64,000 nt of DNA from Janibacter sp. DB-40 (GTDB lineage: Bacteria > Actinomycetota > Actinomycetes > Actinomycetales > Dermatophilaceae), in NCBI RefSeq assembly GCF_029510815.1, contig NZ_CP120360.1:2232001-2296000 (forward strand). The letters are read 5' to 3'. Of this stretch, positions 27,580 to 37,088 are shown in pieces. Position 1 is the stretch's first letter. Every line of letters begins with the position of its first letter. The notes beneath the pieces were generated by a model that was given only the letters and a program-made list of their open reading frames with translations, had not been told where the DNA came from and searched no databases. A program made the translations under genes and the position numbers.

Positions 27580-27882
27580 TCAGTCCTCGCCGTCCTGGGG
27601 ATCGCGGAGGCCGTCGTAGATCTCCTTGCAGATCGGGCAGACCGGGAACTTCTCCGGGTCGCGACCGGGAACCCACATCTTCCCGCAGAGGGCCTTGACC
27701 GGGTCGCCGGAGAGGGCGCTCTCGAGGATCTTCTCCTTGCGCACGTAGTGGCTGAAGCGCTCGTGGTCACCCGGCTCGGCGACCTGGGGTTCCGGGTCGG
27801 TGCGCTCGAGCACCGCGGTGGAGGGCCCGGCGGGCTCCGGGGACGGCGTGCCGGGCTGCTGGGGGTCGACGGGCGTGCTCAT
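27580..27882 (-). CDS. DUF3039 domain protein
   Basis: A 100-residue protein. The first 30 residues are Pro-rich and disordered; the DUF3039 core is conserved: GDHERFSHYVRKEKILES, ALCGKMWVPGRDP and a C-x2-C pair in FPVCPICKEIYDGL. Together with the Cys in ALCGK it could bind zinc. The family is actinobacterial and uncharacterised. It sits just upstream of the thioesterase and just downstream of the YqgE gene on the same strand, separated by 23 bases. Confidence 0.9.
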   Translation of the reverse strand: MSTPVDPQQPGTPSPEPAGPSTAVLERTDPEPQVAEPGDHERFSHYVRKEKILESALSGDPVKALCGKMWVPGRDPEKFPVCPICKEIYDGLRDPQDGED

Positions 27883-27905
27883 GCCCCCATCCTATGCGGG
27901 CGCCC

Positions 27906-28463
27906 TCAGTTCAGCGCAGGGTCGACCGGGTAGGTCGAGACCCATCCGACCGGCCCGGGCTGGCGACGGAGCACTCGTCGCCACAGGGTGGCCGGGTCAC
28001 GGTCGAAGACGTCCCCGACCTCGGCGTCGACGACGTACCAGCCGCCCCGCGCCTGCTCGTCGGCGAGCTGGTCGGCGCTCCACCCGGAGTAGCCGGCGAA
28101 GATGCGTAGGGCACTCACCTGCGGCCAGACGATCTCCTGGGGAGTGTCGAGGTCGACCAGGGCCACCGCGCCGAAGAGGCGCTTGAGGCCCGGCGGTGGC
28201 TCGACGTCGCCGGGCAGGCCGGCCAGCCCGATCGCGGAGTCCAGCTGGACCGGCCCGCCCTGGAAGATGCGGCGCGGCTCGCTGGCCCCCTCCTGCCAGC
28301 CCGGCAGGACGTCGTCGACGGGAGCGTCCAGGGGCTTGTTGAGCACCACGCCCTCGGCGGTCTCCTCGTCGTGCTGGAGCATGAAGACGACGCTGCGGGA
28401 GAAGAGGTCGTCCCCCAGCTCGGGCGTGGCGACGAGCAGCTTGCCGGCCAGCGAGGTCTCCAT
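27906..28463 (-). CDS. YqgE/AlgH family protein
   Basis: A 185-residue protein of the AlgH/YqgE (UPF0301) family. The signatures are the start SLAGKLLVATPELGDDLFSRSVV, the EGVVLNKPLD strand, the IFQGGPVQ turn, and IFAGYSGWSADQLADE. The biochemical role is not known; AlgH affects alginate regulation in Pseudomonas. The ATG giving METSLAG is chosen. It follows the DEAD-box helicase end by 10 bases, so it is in the same transcription unit. Confidence 0.92.
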   Translation of the reverse strand: METSLAGKLLVATPELGDDLFSRSVVFMLQHDEETAEGVVLNKPLDAPVDDVLPGWQEGASEPRRIFQGGPVQLDSAIGLAGLPGDVEPPPGLKRLFGAVALVDLDTPQEIVWPQVSALRIFAGYSGWSADQLADEQARGGWYVVDAEVGDVFDRDPATLWRRVLRRQPGPVGWVSTYPVDPALN

Positions 28464-28473
28464 GGGGGAAACC

Positions 28474-30315
28474 TTAGGCCCCTTGCGCGCCCCGACGTCC
28501 CTGGCCGCCACCACGGCGCTGGTGGCCGCCACCGTGACGACGACGGTCGTCCCCCCGGTGGCTCCGGGCGCCGCGCGGCCCCTTGGTGCCGGAGTGGCGA
28601 CGTGCCGGTCGCGGGTCGACGAGCTTGCGGAAGTCGGCCTCGGGGATCGGCTCACCACTCGGCTCGGAGGCCCCGATGTCGACGAGGACCTGGTCCTCGG
28701 GTCCGACCTTCGTCGGGCGGGCCTCGAGCCCGGCTGCCGAAGCCATCCGGGTGACCTCACGCCGCTGGTGCGGCAGGACGAGGGTGACGACACTGCCCTT
28801 CTCCCCGGCCCGGGCGGTGCGTCCGGCACGGTGCAGGTAGTCCTTGTGGTCGCCCGGCGGATCGACCTGCATCACGAGCGAGACGTTGTCGACGTGGATC
28901 CCTCGGGCAGCCACATCGGTGGCCACGAGCACCGGGATCGCCCCGGTGCGGAAGGCACCGATGACCTTGTTGCGCACGTTCTGGGCGAGGCCACCGTGCA
29001 GGGCGGCCGCGGGGACGCCCTCCTCACGCAGCTGGCCGGCGATGCGCTCGCAGCCGAGCTTCGTGCGGGCGAAGATCACGGTGCGACCGGGACGGGAGGC
29101 GACCCGAGCGGTGATCGTCTTCTTGTGCTGGGGGTCGATGAGGAGCAGGTGGTGCTCCATCGTGTCGACGCTCGCGGCGACGTCGTTGGTGTTGTGCGTG
29201 ACCGGGTCGACCATGTAGGCGTCGACGAGATCGCCCACTCCACGGTCGAGCGTCGCCGAGAAGAGCAGTCGCTGACCGCCGGGGGCGCACTCGTCGAGGA
29301 TGCGGGTGACCGACGGCAGGAAGCCCATGTCGGCCATGTGGTCGGCCTCGTCGAGGACGGCCACCTCGACCTGGTCGAGCGTGAGCGCGCCGCGGTCCAG
29401 CAGGTCCACGAGGCGGCCCGGGGTCGCCACGAGCACGTCGACGCCACGGTCGAGCGCCGCGGTCTGGCCGGTGTAGGACAGACCGCCCGCGACGAGCTTG
29501 TGCCGCAGGCCCATGACGTGCACGAGCGGCTCGAGCGAGTCGCTGACCTGCATGGCCAGCTCCCGGGTCGGGACGAGGACCAGGGCGCGGGGCCTGCGGC
29601 TGCGCGCACGGCCGCCCGCGAGGCGGGCGAGCAGGGGCAGGCCGAAGGCCAGCGTCTTGCCGGAGCCGGTCTGCCCGCGGCCGAGCACGTCCTTGCCGGC
29701 CAGGGCGTCCGGGATGGCCGCCTCCTGGATGGCGAAGGGGGTGGTGATCCCGTCGCGCGCCATGCGCTCGACGAGCACGGACGGCAGCCCGAGCGCGGCG
29801 AAGCCGTTGTCCTCGGCCACGTCCACGGGGCCGGTGAGGGAGGTGCGGGAGGACTTGGTCCAGGTGTCGGCCTCCATGCGCAGCGCCTCCGGATCCTCCA
29901 CGGGCTCCACGGGACGGCGCGCCTGCTCACGCTCGAAGCGCTGCGTGGGGCGGCGACGGTCGTCGTCGCGACGGGGACGGCGCTCGTACCCACCACGGCT
30001 GTCCTCGCGACGTCGGTCACCACCGCGCTCGTCCTCACGACGAGGACGGCGCTCGTACCCACCACGGTTGTCCTCGCTGCGCCGGCCGGGTGCCCGCTGA
30101 CCGCGGTCCTCGATGCCGTCGCTGCGCACCCGCTGGGGCCGGCCACCGGAGGGGGCGCCGTCGCGCTCGCGCCACCGGTCCTTGGTCCGGGGTGCGTCGC
30201 CAGCAGGTCCCTGGCCGCGGTGCGGACGCTTGGGTCCGCGCTGGGAGGCCGCCTTCTTCTTGGCGGCGGCGTTCTTCTGGGCAGTCGTCCAGCGTTGCTT
30301 CTTCTTGGGCGGCAC
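28474..30315 (-). CDS. DEAD-box RNA helicase (RhlE/DeaD-like) with basic RGG-rich tails
   Basis: A 613-residue RNA helicase. Residues 1 to about 165 are Lys/Arg/Gly-rich, with two copies of RGGYERRPRR 23 residues apart (an exact repeat in DNA, 29975-30008 and 30044-30077). The helicase core has the Q motif GITTPFAIQEAAIP, Walker A GRGQTGSGKT, PTRELAMQV, DEAD, SAT, and HRAGRTARAGE. The C-terminus is again basic and Gly-rich (RRHGGGHQRRGGGQGRRG). Such tails bind RNA and can drive condensate formation. The GTG at 30315 (PPKKKQRWTT) is preferred; a GTG four codons earlier is possible. Long upstream frames run through VanZ and are shadows. Confidence 0.9.
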   Translation of the reverse strand: MPPKKKQRWTTAQKNAAAKKKAASQRGPKRPHRGQGPAGDAPRTKDRWRERDGAPSGGRPQRVRSDGIEDRGQRAPGRRSEDNRGGYERRPRREDERGGDRRREDSRGGYERRPRRDDDRRRPTQRFEREQARRPVEPVEDPEALRMEADTWTKSSRTSLTGPVDVAEDNGFAALGLPSVLVERMARDGITTPFAIQEAAIPDALAGKDVLGRGQTGSGKTLAFGLPLLARLAGGRARSRRPRALVLVPTRELAMQVSDSLEPLVHVMGLRHKLVAGGLSYTGQTAALDRGVDVLVATPGRLVDLLDRGALTLDQVEVAVLDEADHMADMGFLPSVTRILDECAPGGQRLLFSATLDRGVGDLVDAYMVDPVTHNTNDVAASVDTMEHHLLLIDPQHKKTITARVASRPGRTVIFARTKLGCERIAGQLREEGVPAAALHGGLAQNVRNKVIGAFRTGAIPVLVATDVAARGIHVDNVSLVMQVDPPGDHKDYLHRAGRTARAGEKGSVVTLVLPHQRREVTRMASAAGLEARPTKVGPEDQVLVDIGASEPSGEPIPEADFRKLVDPRPARRHSGTKGPRGARSHRGDDRRRHGGGHQRRGGGQGRRGAQGA

Positions 30316-30401
30316 GGGGCAGCTCACAGTTCTGTCGAAGGATGGGTGAACCCGCAACTCTTCGCGGGCGACATCCAAGGTCGAAAGCGGCGTGCGAGCT
30401 C

Positions 30402-30773
30402 CTAGAGACGGCGACGTCGCGGTCGCCGAAACCACAATGATACCCCGATTGACGCCCCCACCACGCCACACAGGTCGGCGACGACGTCCCAGGCATCGCC
30501 CGACCTGCCCGGCAGGAGTGCCTGCTGGACTGCTTCGCTCACCGGAGCGTGGAGCAGGCAGGCCGCGGCGACGACCGACCACCACCATCGCCGGGCGAGA
30601 CCCGCGACGAGGACGGGAGCGGCGAAGACGAGGGCGTGGACGAGCTTGTCCGCGTGCGGGATCGGCGCCGGCGGCCCGGGGGCGGACGGCAGGTAGAGCA
30701 CGACGAGCTGCAGTGCCAGGAGCACCCCCACGGCAAGGGGCACCAGCAGCCGCGCGGACCGGTGTTCGTTCAC
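30402..30773 (-). CDS. VanZ-like membrane protein
   Basis: A 123-residue protein with about three membrane segments. The VanZ family marks are PHADKLVHALVFAAPVLVAG with the conserved HxxxF, and ACLLHAPVSEAVQQALLPGRSGDAWDVVADLCG, where E and D of the family are kept (usually E-xx-Q). VanZ proteins have a weak link to teicoplanin resistance; the general role is not known. The GTG start at 30773 gives VNEHRSARLL. Divergent from trxA with a 61-base gap. Confidence 0.78.
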   Translation of the reverse strand: MNEHRSARLLVPLAVGVLLALQLVVLYLPSAPGPPAPIPHADKLVHALVFAAPVLVAGLARRWWWSVVAAACLLHAPVSEAVQQALLPGRSGDAWDVVADLCGVVGASIGVSLWFRRPRRRRL

Positions 30774-30796
30774 CGGAACAGCACAACACACGACCT

Positions 30797-30827
30797 TTGA
30801 CCGCGCCGCGACCATGCGGCTTACCAT
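30797..30827 (+). promoter_or_regulatory. probable promoter of trxA
   Basis: TTGACC (30797-30802) and TACCAT (30822-30827) fit -35 and -10 boxes with a 19-base spacer. The expected start point falls at or one base before the trxA ATG at 30835, so the mRNA may be leaderless; no Shine-Dalgarno sequence is seen. Confidence 0.5.
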
Positions 30828-30834
30828 GGAACCC

Positions 30835-31209
30835 ATGACCAAGATCACCGATCTCGATCTCGACCTCTTCCGTTCGACCGTCTCGGGCGAGGGAACCGTG
30901 ATTGTGGACTTCTGGGCCACGTGGTGTGGCCCGTGCCGTCAGTTCGCGCCCGTCTTCGAGTCCGCGGCCGAGGAGCGCTCGGACATCACCTTCGCGAAGG
31001 TGGACATCGACGACAACCCCGAGCTGGCCTCCTTGGCGAATGTCTCCTCCGTCCCCACCCTGATGGCCTTCCGCGACGGCATCCTGCTCCACCAGAGCGC
31101 CGGCGCACTGCCCAAGGCGCAGTTCGAGCAGCTCCTCGACGCCGTGCAGGACGTGGACATGGACGAGGTCAAGGCCCAGGTGGCCGAGCGCGAGCACGCC
31201 GCGGAGTGA
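30835..31209 (+). CDS. trxA: thioredoxin
   Basis: A 124-residue thioredoxin with the active site WCGPC at residues 30-34 (C31, C34), preceded by VIVDFWAT, and the cis-Pro loop VSSVPTLMAF. The C-terminal tail of about 20 residues (DVDMDEVKAQVAEREHAAE) is a helical acidic extension longer than in small thioredoxins. It reduces protein disulfides in the cytoplasm. The ATG at 30835 is chosen over one seven codons upstream, since it fits the family start and the promoter prediction. Confidence 0.93.
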   Translation: MTKITDLDLDLFRSTVSGEGTVIVDFWATWCGPCRQFAPVFESAAEERSDITFAKVDIDDNPELASLANVSSVPTLMAFRDGILLHQSAGALPKAQFEQLLDAVQDVDMDEVKAQVAEREHAAE

Positions 31210-31281
31210 GCCGAAGGGGGTAGCCATCCCCCCGGCGATGTGGTTGCGTGGAAGAACCACTCACCACAGGAGGTCACTCGC

Positions 31282-31455
31282 ATGGGCATGGACGACAAGT
31301 TCGAGAACGCCAAGGACGAGAACGTCGGCAAGGCCAAGGCCGCCGCAGGAAAGGCCACCGGCGATGAGGAGATGCGCGCCGAGGGCAAGAACCAGGAGGC
31401 CAAGGGCAACCTGAAGTCCGCCGGCGAGAAGGCCAAGGACGCCTTCAAGAAGTAG
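31282..31455 (+). CDS. CsbD-family stress protein
   Basis: A 57-residue, highly charged and helical protein of the CsbD family: MGMDDKFENAKDENVGKAKA, then the conserved GDEEMRAEGKNQEAKGNLKSAGEK. In Bacillus CsbD is under SigB stress control; here no stress promoter could be proven. A near-perfect ribosome site AGGAGGT lies seven bases before the ATG, which suggests very high expression. A strong terminator follows 17 bases after the stop. Function beyond stress association is not known. Confidence 0.9.
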   Translation: MGMDDKFENAKDENVGKAKAAAGKATGDEEMRAEGKNQEAKGNLKSAGEKAKDAFKK

Positions 31456-31472
31456 ACCGACCAGAGACAGCA

Positions 31473-31503
31473 GAAGGGCGGGACCGTGACGGTCCCGCCC
31501 TTC
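31473..31503 (+). terminator. strong hairpin terminator after CsbD gene
   Basis: GAAGGGCGGGACCG-TGA-CGGTCCCGCCCTTC is a perfect 14-bp stem with a 3-base loop. It is symmetrical, so it may also stop transcription from the tmRNA side, which ends at 31529 on the opposite strand. Confidence 0.85.
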
Positions 31504-31528
31504 GTCGTGCTGCGTGACGTGACCAGGT

Positions 31529-31894
31529 TGGTGGAGGTGGCGGGAATCGAACCCGCGTCCACTGGTAGACCAACAGGGCTTCTCCGGGTGCAGTGCGCTA
31601 TGGATTTTCTCGGCCCCGGGGCTCGCGCGCACACGTTCCCCGACGGGCCCAGTCGCGTAGAAGTCCCACAGTGTCCCGCGACGAAACACTGCAGCAAGAT
31701 CTCTAGCTGACGCTGGGATCTAGGTCGAGATCGAACCTAGGCCAACGGACTTCGGGCTCGCTCAGGCAGCGAGGGCGAAGTCGGTGCGCTTGGAATCGGC
31801 ACCTATTGGTTTGCACGGGGCGTTAACGAGATAACCGTGCATCCTCGACCCGCTTCCCCTGAAGGACAGACCAGTGTCGAAACCGATCACCCCC
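31529..31894 (-). ncRNA. ssrA: tmRNA (transfer-messenger RNA)
   Basis: About 366 nt. The 5' end GGGGGTGATCGG pairs as a 7-bp acceptor stem (GGGGGTG with CACCTCC, one G-U) with the 3' end, and ACCA is encoded (31529-31532 on the complement). The T arm is GCGGG-TTCGATT-CCCGC. The tag frame at 31762-31800 encodes ADSKRTDFALAA then TGA, similar to the mycobacterial ADSHQRDYALAA. It rescues stalled ribosomes together with SmpB, encoded just upstream on the same strand. Confidence 0.95.
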
Positions 31895-31973
31895 ATGGGA
31901 GGACACGTCACGCTGTGGAGTTGTGCGAATCAGTATTGCCGACAACGTCGGTGGGGGCCAAACGCATTCCCGC

Positions 31974-32459
31974 TCAGCGGCGACTCTTGAACTGCTCGGC
32001 CATCGCCCGGTCGGCCTCCCGCCGGTCCTGCTGCTCACGCAGGGCGTGCCGCTTGTCGTAGTCGCGCTTGCCCGTGGCCAGCGCGATCTCGACCTTGACG
32101 CGCCCGTCCTTGAAGTACAGGGAGAGCGGCACGATGGTGCGCCGGCTGCCCTGGACCTTCACGGCCAGCTTGTCCAGCTCGGACCGGTGCAGCAGCAGCT
32201 TGCGGCGCCGACGGGGCGCGTGGTTGGTCCACGTCCCCTGGACGTACTCGGGGATGTGCACCCCCTCGAGCCACAGCTCGTCGCCGTAGAAGATCGCGAA
32301 TCCGTCGATGAGGCTGGCCCGACCCATGCGCAGCGCCTTGACCTCGGTGCCCTTGAGGGCGAGGCCGGCCTCATAGGTGTCCTCGATGAGGTAGTCGTGG
32401 CGCGCCTTGCGATTGCGGGCGACGACGAGCTCACCCGGCTCCTTCTTCTTCTTGGCCAC
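31974..32459 (-). CDS. smpB: SsrA-binding protein SmpB
   Basis: A 161-residue RNA-binding protein needed for tmRNA function. The family marks are [57 protein letters not shown] shortened, and the C-terminal basic tail [19 protein letters not shown]. The tail inserts into the mRNA channel. It lies directly upstream of ssrA (79 bases) and downstream of the M23 hydrolase gene, the order seen in many actinobacteria. Confidence 0.96.
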   Translation of the reverse strand: MAKKKKEPGELVVARNRKARHDYLIEDTYEAGLALKGTEVKALRMGRASLIDGFAIFYGDELWLEGVHIPEYVQGTWTNHAPRRRRKLLLHRSELDKLAVKVQGSRRTIVPLSLYFKDGRVKVEIALATGKRDYDKRHALREQQDRREADRAMAEQFKSRR

Positions 32460-32548
32460 GGGACTCCCCCTTCGCTGCTCGACCTGTCCGGGGTCACCGT
32501 ACCCGCTGGGCCGCCGGACGACGCCATCGGTTTCCGTGGGGGGAGACG

Positions 32549-34000
32549 TCAGAGCCAGCGGCGCGGGTCGGTCGGGGTGCCGTTCTCCCGGGTCTCGAAG
32601 TGCAGGTGACAGCCGGTCGAGGTGCCCGTCGTGCCGACGTACGCGATGACCTGGCCCCGCTCGACGCGGCCGCCGGTGACGGTGAACCTCTGCAGGTGGT
32701 TGTAGGTCGTGGCCAGGGAGACCCCGCGCTTGACGCCGTGGTCGATGACCAGCTGGTTGCCGTAGCCGCCGGCGACGCCCGCGCTGATGACGGTCCCGGA
32801 GGTCGCGGCGTAGACCGGGGTCCCGCAGTTCGCGGCGTAGTCACGGCCCGAGTGCAGGCGGGAGGTCTGGTGGATCGGGTGGAAGCGCAGTCCGAACTCG
32901 GAGCTGACGTACCCGCCGCTCGGCGCCCTGAGCACGCCGGTGTCAGCCGGGGGCTTCGGCGGCGCCGGAGGCTTCGGCGGTGCCGGGGGCTTCGGTGGCG
33001 GCGCTGGCGCGCTGGAGCTCTCCCTCGAGGCGCGCTCGCGTTCGCGGGCCTGCTGCTCCCGCTGCTCCTGCTCCCGACGGGCCCGCTCACGCGCCGCGGC
33101 CTCGCGACGCTCCTGCGCCTTGCGGGCCTTGCGGATCTCCGCCTCGCGGATGCGTGCCTGGCGGGCGCGCTCCTCGAGGATCGCGGTCAGCTTGTCGGAC
33201 TCAGCCTGCAGGCTCTCGACGCGCTCGGCGTCCTTCTTCTTCTCCCGCTCGAGCTCGGCCGCCTGGCTCGACTGGTCCTTCTCGAGGGACTCGAGGTCGG
33301 CCTGGGCCGCATCCGCGGCGGAGCTGGCCTCCGTCGCCGACGCGAGGGCGCTCTCCTTGGTCTCCTTGGCCTGCTTCGTCTGTTCGCGCAGGGCCTGGAG
33401 CCGGTCGCCCGTGGAGACGAGATTGGCCCGGGAGGTGCTCAGGTCCTGCAGAGCCGCACCCTGGGTCTCACCGACCGACTCGGCCATGATCATCTTGTCG
33501 ATGAAGTCGCTCGGCTCCTCGGTGCCGACGGCCACCGACATCGTGCCGATGCCATCCCGCTGGTAGACCTTCCCGGCGAAGCTGCCGACCGCGCTACGGG
33601 CCCGGGAGATCTTCGTGCTCGTCGTGCGCAGCTCGTTCTCGGCCTTCTGCTCGTTGGCCTTGGCCACCTCGAAGGCCGCCACCGCGTCGTCGTAGGCGCT
33701 GCGCGCCTCCGCCTCGGCCGCTTCGGCCTCCTCGGCCTTCGACCGGGCGGCGGGCAGCTTGCCGCGGGTCTCCTCCAGGGCCTTGTGGGCCTTGACCAGG
33801 TCCCCCGAGGTCTCGTGCAGGTCGCTCTCGGCCTCGGACAGCCGCTCCTCGACCCGCTCCTTCTGCTGCTTCGGGTCCGGCTCCGCGGAGGCGTAGGTGA
33901 CGGCGCCCGTGACGAGGCACGCCGACAGCGTCACACTCACGAGCACTCGAGCGCGACGGGCTGCGGGGAGACGGAGGTCAGGGCGCATCGGGGGCCACAT
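32549..34000 (-). CDS. secreted M23 peptidase with coiled coil (FtsEX-dependent amidase activator or hydrolase)
   Basis: A 483-residue exported protein. It begins with an Arg-rich n-region and a hydrophobic core ([21 protein letters not shown]), then long coiled coils from about 45 to 300 ([17 protein letters not shown] and others), a [17 protein letters not shown] repeat linker near 350, and a C-terminal M23 LytM domain. The zinc ligands are seen as HSGRDY (H-x3-D) and HLHFE. Encoded directly after ftsX, it has the layout of PcsB/EnvC/RipC-type partners, where FtsEX opens the coiled coil to turn on wall cutting. The ATG at 34000 has GAGGTGG upstream. Confidence 0.9.
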   Translation of the reverse strand: MWPPMRPDLRLPAARRARVLVSVTLSACLVTGAVTYASAEPDPKQQKERVEERLSEAESDLHETSGDLVKAHKALEETRGKLPAARSKAEEAEAAEAEARSAYDDAVAAFEVAKANEQKAENELRTTSTKISRARSAVGSFAGKVYQRDGIGTMSVAVGTEEPSDFIDKMIMAESVGETQGAALQDLSTSRANLVSTGDRLQALREQTKQAKETKESALASATEASSAADAAQADLESLEKDQSSQAAELEREKKKDAERVESLQAESDKLTAILEERARQARIREAEIRKARKAQERREAAARERARREQEQREQQARERERASRESSSAPAPPPKPPAPPKPPAPPKPPADTGVLRAPSGGYVSSEFGLRFHPIHQTSRLHSGRDYAANCGTPVYAATSGTVISAGVAGGYGNQLVIDHGVKRGVSLATTYNHLQRFTVTGGRVERGQVIAYVGTTGTSTGCHLHFETRENGTPTDPRRWL

Positions 34001-34046
34001 TAGTCACATCCACCTCAGGAGGACAGCATTGCCGTGGACCGGCGCG

Positions 34047-34948
34047 TCAGACGCGCAGGTAGCGCCAGAGGGTGACCGTCGAGGTCCCGACGGCCAGGAG
34101 GACGACCCCGACGACGAGGAAGGGGGCGATGACCCAGACGTCGGCGGCGGAGATGAAGGCCGTGCCCGCGGTCTCCCGCAGCAGGTACCGGTCGAACAGT
34201 GCCCATGCGGACACCCACAGCAGTCCGATGGACATCACCACGCCGATGAGCCCGGAGAGCACCGTCTCGAGGATGAAGGGGGTGCGGATCGTCCCGTTGG
34301 ACGCGCCGACGAGCTTCATGATCGCGATCTCACGGCGACGGGTGAAGGCCGCCTGCCGAATGGTCGTGGCCATGAGCAGCGCCGCGGAGACGAGGGTCAG
34401 GGTGGCGAGCCCGACCATCACGGCGGTGATGATGTTGATGGCCCGGAACAACGGGGCGAAGACCTCACGCAGGTTCGGCACGCTGGCCACTCCCGGGGCG
34501 CCCTTGAACGCGGACGCCACCGTTGCGTACTCCTCCGGGTCACTCAGCTGCACCCGGTAGCTCGCCGGGATGTCCCCAACCCGGATGTGACTGGCGAGCG
34601 GGGAGTTCTTGTAGTCCTCCTTGAAGCGCTCGAAGGCCTCTTCCTCGTCCTCGTAGTAGACGCCCTTGACCAGGGGCTTCATCTCCTCCAGCTGGGCGGC
34701 GATGGACTCCTTCTGGTCCTCGGTCACCGCGCCGGACGAGCAGTTCGGCTGGGCGGACGTCTCGGTGCACAGGTAGATGGAGACCTGGACACGGTCGTAC
34801 CAGTACCCCTTCATCTGGTCGACCTGCTTCTGGGCGAGCAGGCCGATGCCGAGCAGGTACATCGAGATCATCGTCACGAGGATCACCGAGACGGCGATCG
34901 ACTTGTTGCGCCGCAGGCCTTCCCAGGCGTCGGCGAGTACCGAGGGCT

Positions 34949-34952
<4 letters not shown>
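34047..34952 (-). CDS. ftsX: cell division ABC transporter permease FtsX
   Basis: A 301-residue membrane protein. One helix near residues 19-42, a large extracellular domain from about 45 to 175 (containing the disulphide-like pair C62 and C71 in [15 protein letters not shown]), then three further helices ([57 protein letters not shown]). The extracellular loop binds the coiled-coil partner. The ATG overlaps the ftsE stop by four bases. It acts with FtsE at the septum. Confidence 0.95.
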
Positions 34953-35770
<818 letters not shown>

Positions 35771-35903
35771 CGACTGCTCGTGGCCTTTGGGAGGGGACGA
35801 AGGGGGCAAACGGCCGCCTGCAGGATAAGCCGCTCACCCGACTGGCTCATGACACCCGCGTGCTCTCGGCGCGTTACCGACGAGCGCGGCACCCCGGTCG
35901 CGA

Positions 35904-35927
35904 CGGCACCAGGGTGCCGTGGTGCCG
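35904..35927 (-). terminator. hairpin after prfB
   Basis: CGGCACCA and TGGTGCCG form an 8-bp stem around the 8-base loop GGGTGCCG, seven bases after the prfB stop on the minus strand. It would end the prfB transcript before ftsE. No T run follows. Confidence 0.5.
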
Positions 35928-35934
35928 GGTTTGG

Positions 35935-37056
35935 TCAGTCGTCGGACTTCGCCTGCTCGATGCGCCAGCGGATGCCGGCCTCGATGAACTGGTCGATCTC
36001 ACCGTCGAAGACGGCCGAGGGGTTACCGGTCTCGTGCTCGGTGCGCAGGTCCTTGACCATCTGGTACGGGTTGAGCACGTACGAGCGCATCTGGTCGCCC
36101 CAGCTGGCCTTGACGTCGCCGGCGAGCTCCTTGCGCTCGGCGGCCTCCTCGGCCCGCTTGGCCAGCAGCAGCCGGGACTGCATGACGCGCAGCGCGGCCG
36201 CGCGGTTCTGGATCTGCGACTTCTCGTTCTGCATCGAGACGACGATCCCGGTGGGGATGTGCGTCATCCGCACGGCCGAGTCGGTGGTGTTGACCGACTG
36301 CCCACCGGGGCCGGAGGAGCGGAAGACATCGATCTTCAGGTCGTTGTCCGGGATCTCGATGGAGTCGGTGCCCTCGATGAGCGGGATGACCTCGACCGCC
36401 GCGAAGGAGGTCTGACGACGGCCCTGGTTGTCGAAGGGAGAGATCCGCACCAGGCGGTGGGTTCCTCCTTCGACGGAGAGGTTGCCGTAGGCGTAGGGGA
36501 TGTTGACCTCGAAGGTGGCCGACTTCAGGCCTGCCTCCTCCGCGTACGAGGTGTCCATGACCTTGGTCGGGTAGCCGTGGCGCTCGGCCCACCGCAGGTA
36601 CATGCGCATGAGCATCTCGGCGAAGTCCGCGGCGTCGACGCCTCCGGCGCCGGCGCGGATCGTCACCACGGCCGCGCGCTCGTCGTACTCCCCCGACAGC
36701 AGGGTGCGCACCTCGAGCTGGCTGACCGCCTTGGCGACCTTGGCCAGCTCGGTCTCGGCCTCGGCGAGGACCTCGGAGCCCTCCTCGCCACCTTCCTCGA
36801 GACCCATCTCGACGAGCGCCTCGAGGTCGTCGATGCGGGCGTCCATGGCCACGATGCGCTCCCGCTCGTGGTTGGCCCGGGAGAGCTCGGACGTGACGCC
36901 CTGCGCCGTGTCCGGGTCGTCCCACAGGTCGGGCGCGGCCGCCTGCTGCTCGAGGTCGGCGATCCGGGCCTCGAGGGCCTCGAGGTCGGTCACCTCGCGC
37001 ACCGACGACATGGTGGTGCGCAGGTTCTGGATCTCGGATGTGAAGTCAACTGCCAC
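35935..37056 (-). CDS. prfB: peptide chain release factor 2
   Basis: A 373-residue release factor that reads UAA and UGA. The stop-recognition SPF motif is in [11 protein letters not shown], and the catalytic GGQ is in [17 protein letters not shown]. The coiled-coil domain 1 and the [20 protein letters not shown] segment are normal. There is no internal TGA and no programmed frameshift near codon 25; the frame is open from the GTG start ([13 protein letters not shown]). Ends at a hairpin before ftsE. Confidence 0.96.
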   Translation of the reverse strand: MAVDFTSEIQNLRTTMSSVREVTDLEALEARIADLEQQAAAPDLWDDPDTAQGVTSELSRANHERERIVAMDARIDDLEALVEMGLEEGGEEGSEVLAEAETELAKVAKAVSQLEVRTLLSGEYDERAAVVTIRAGAGGVDAADFAEMLMRMYLRWAERHGYPTKVMDTSYAEEAGLKSATFEVNIPYAYGNLSVEGGTHRLVRISPFDNQGRRQTSFAAVEVIPLIEGTDSIEIPDNDLKIDVFRSSGPGGQSVNTTDSAVRMTHIPTGIVVSMQNEKSQIQNRAAALRVMQSRLLLAKRAEEAAERKELAGDVKASWGDQMRSYVLNPYQMVKDLRTEHETGNPSAVFDGEIDQFIEAGIRWRIEQAKSDD

Positions 37057-37088
37057 GATCAACCACCCTACGGCAGGTCGACCTGCGC

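Noticed and set aside
28102..30405. 767-codon plus frame opposite the helicase
   Set aside because: Shadow of YqgE and helicase genes.
28474..31260. 928-codon minus frame ending in the DEAD-box helicase
   Set aside because: The added N-terminus covers VanZ and trxA on the other strand; the helicase starts at 30315.
35935..37056. Programmed +1 frameshift of prfB as in E. coli
   Set aside because: The frame is open from the GTG start to the end with no internal TGA and no CTTTGA site.
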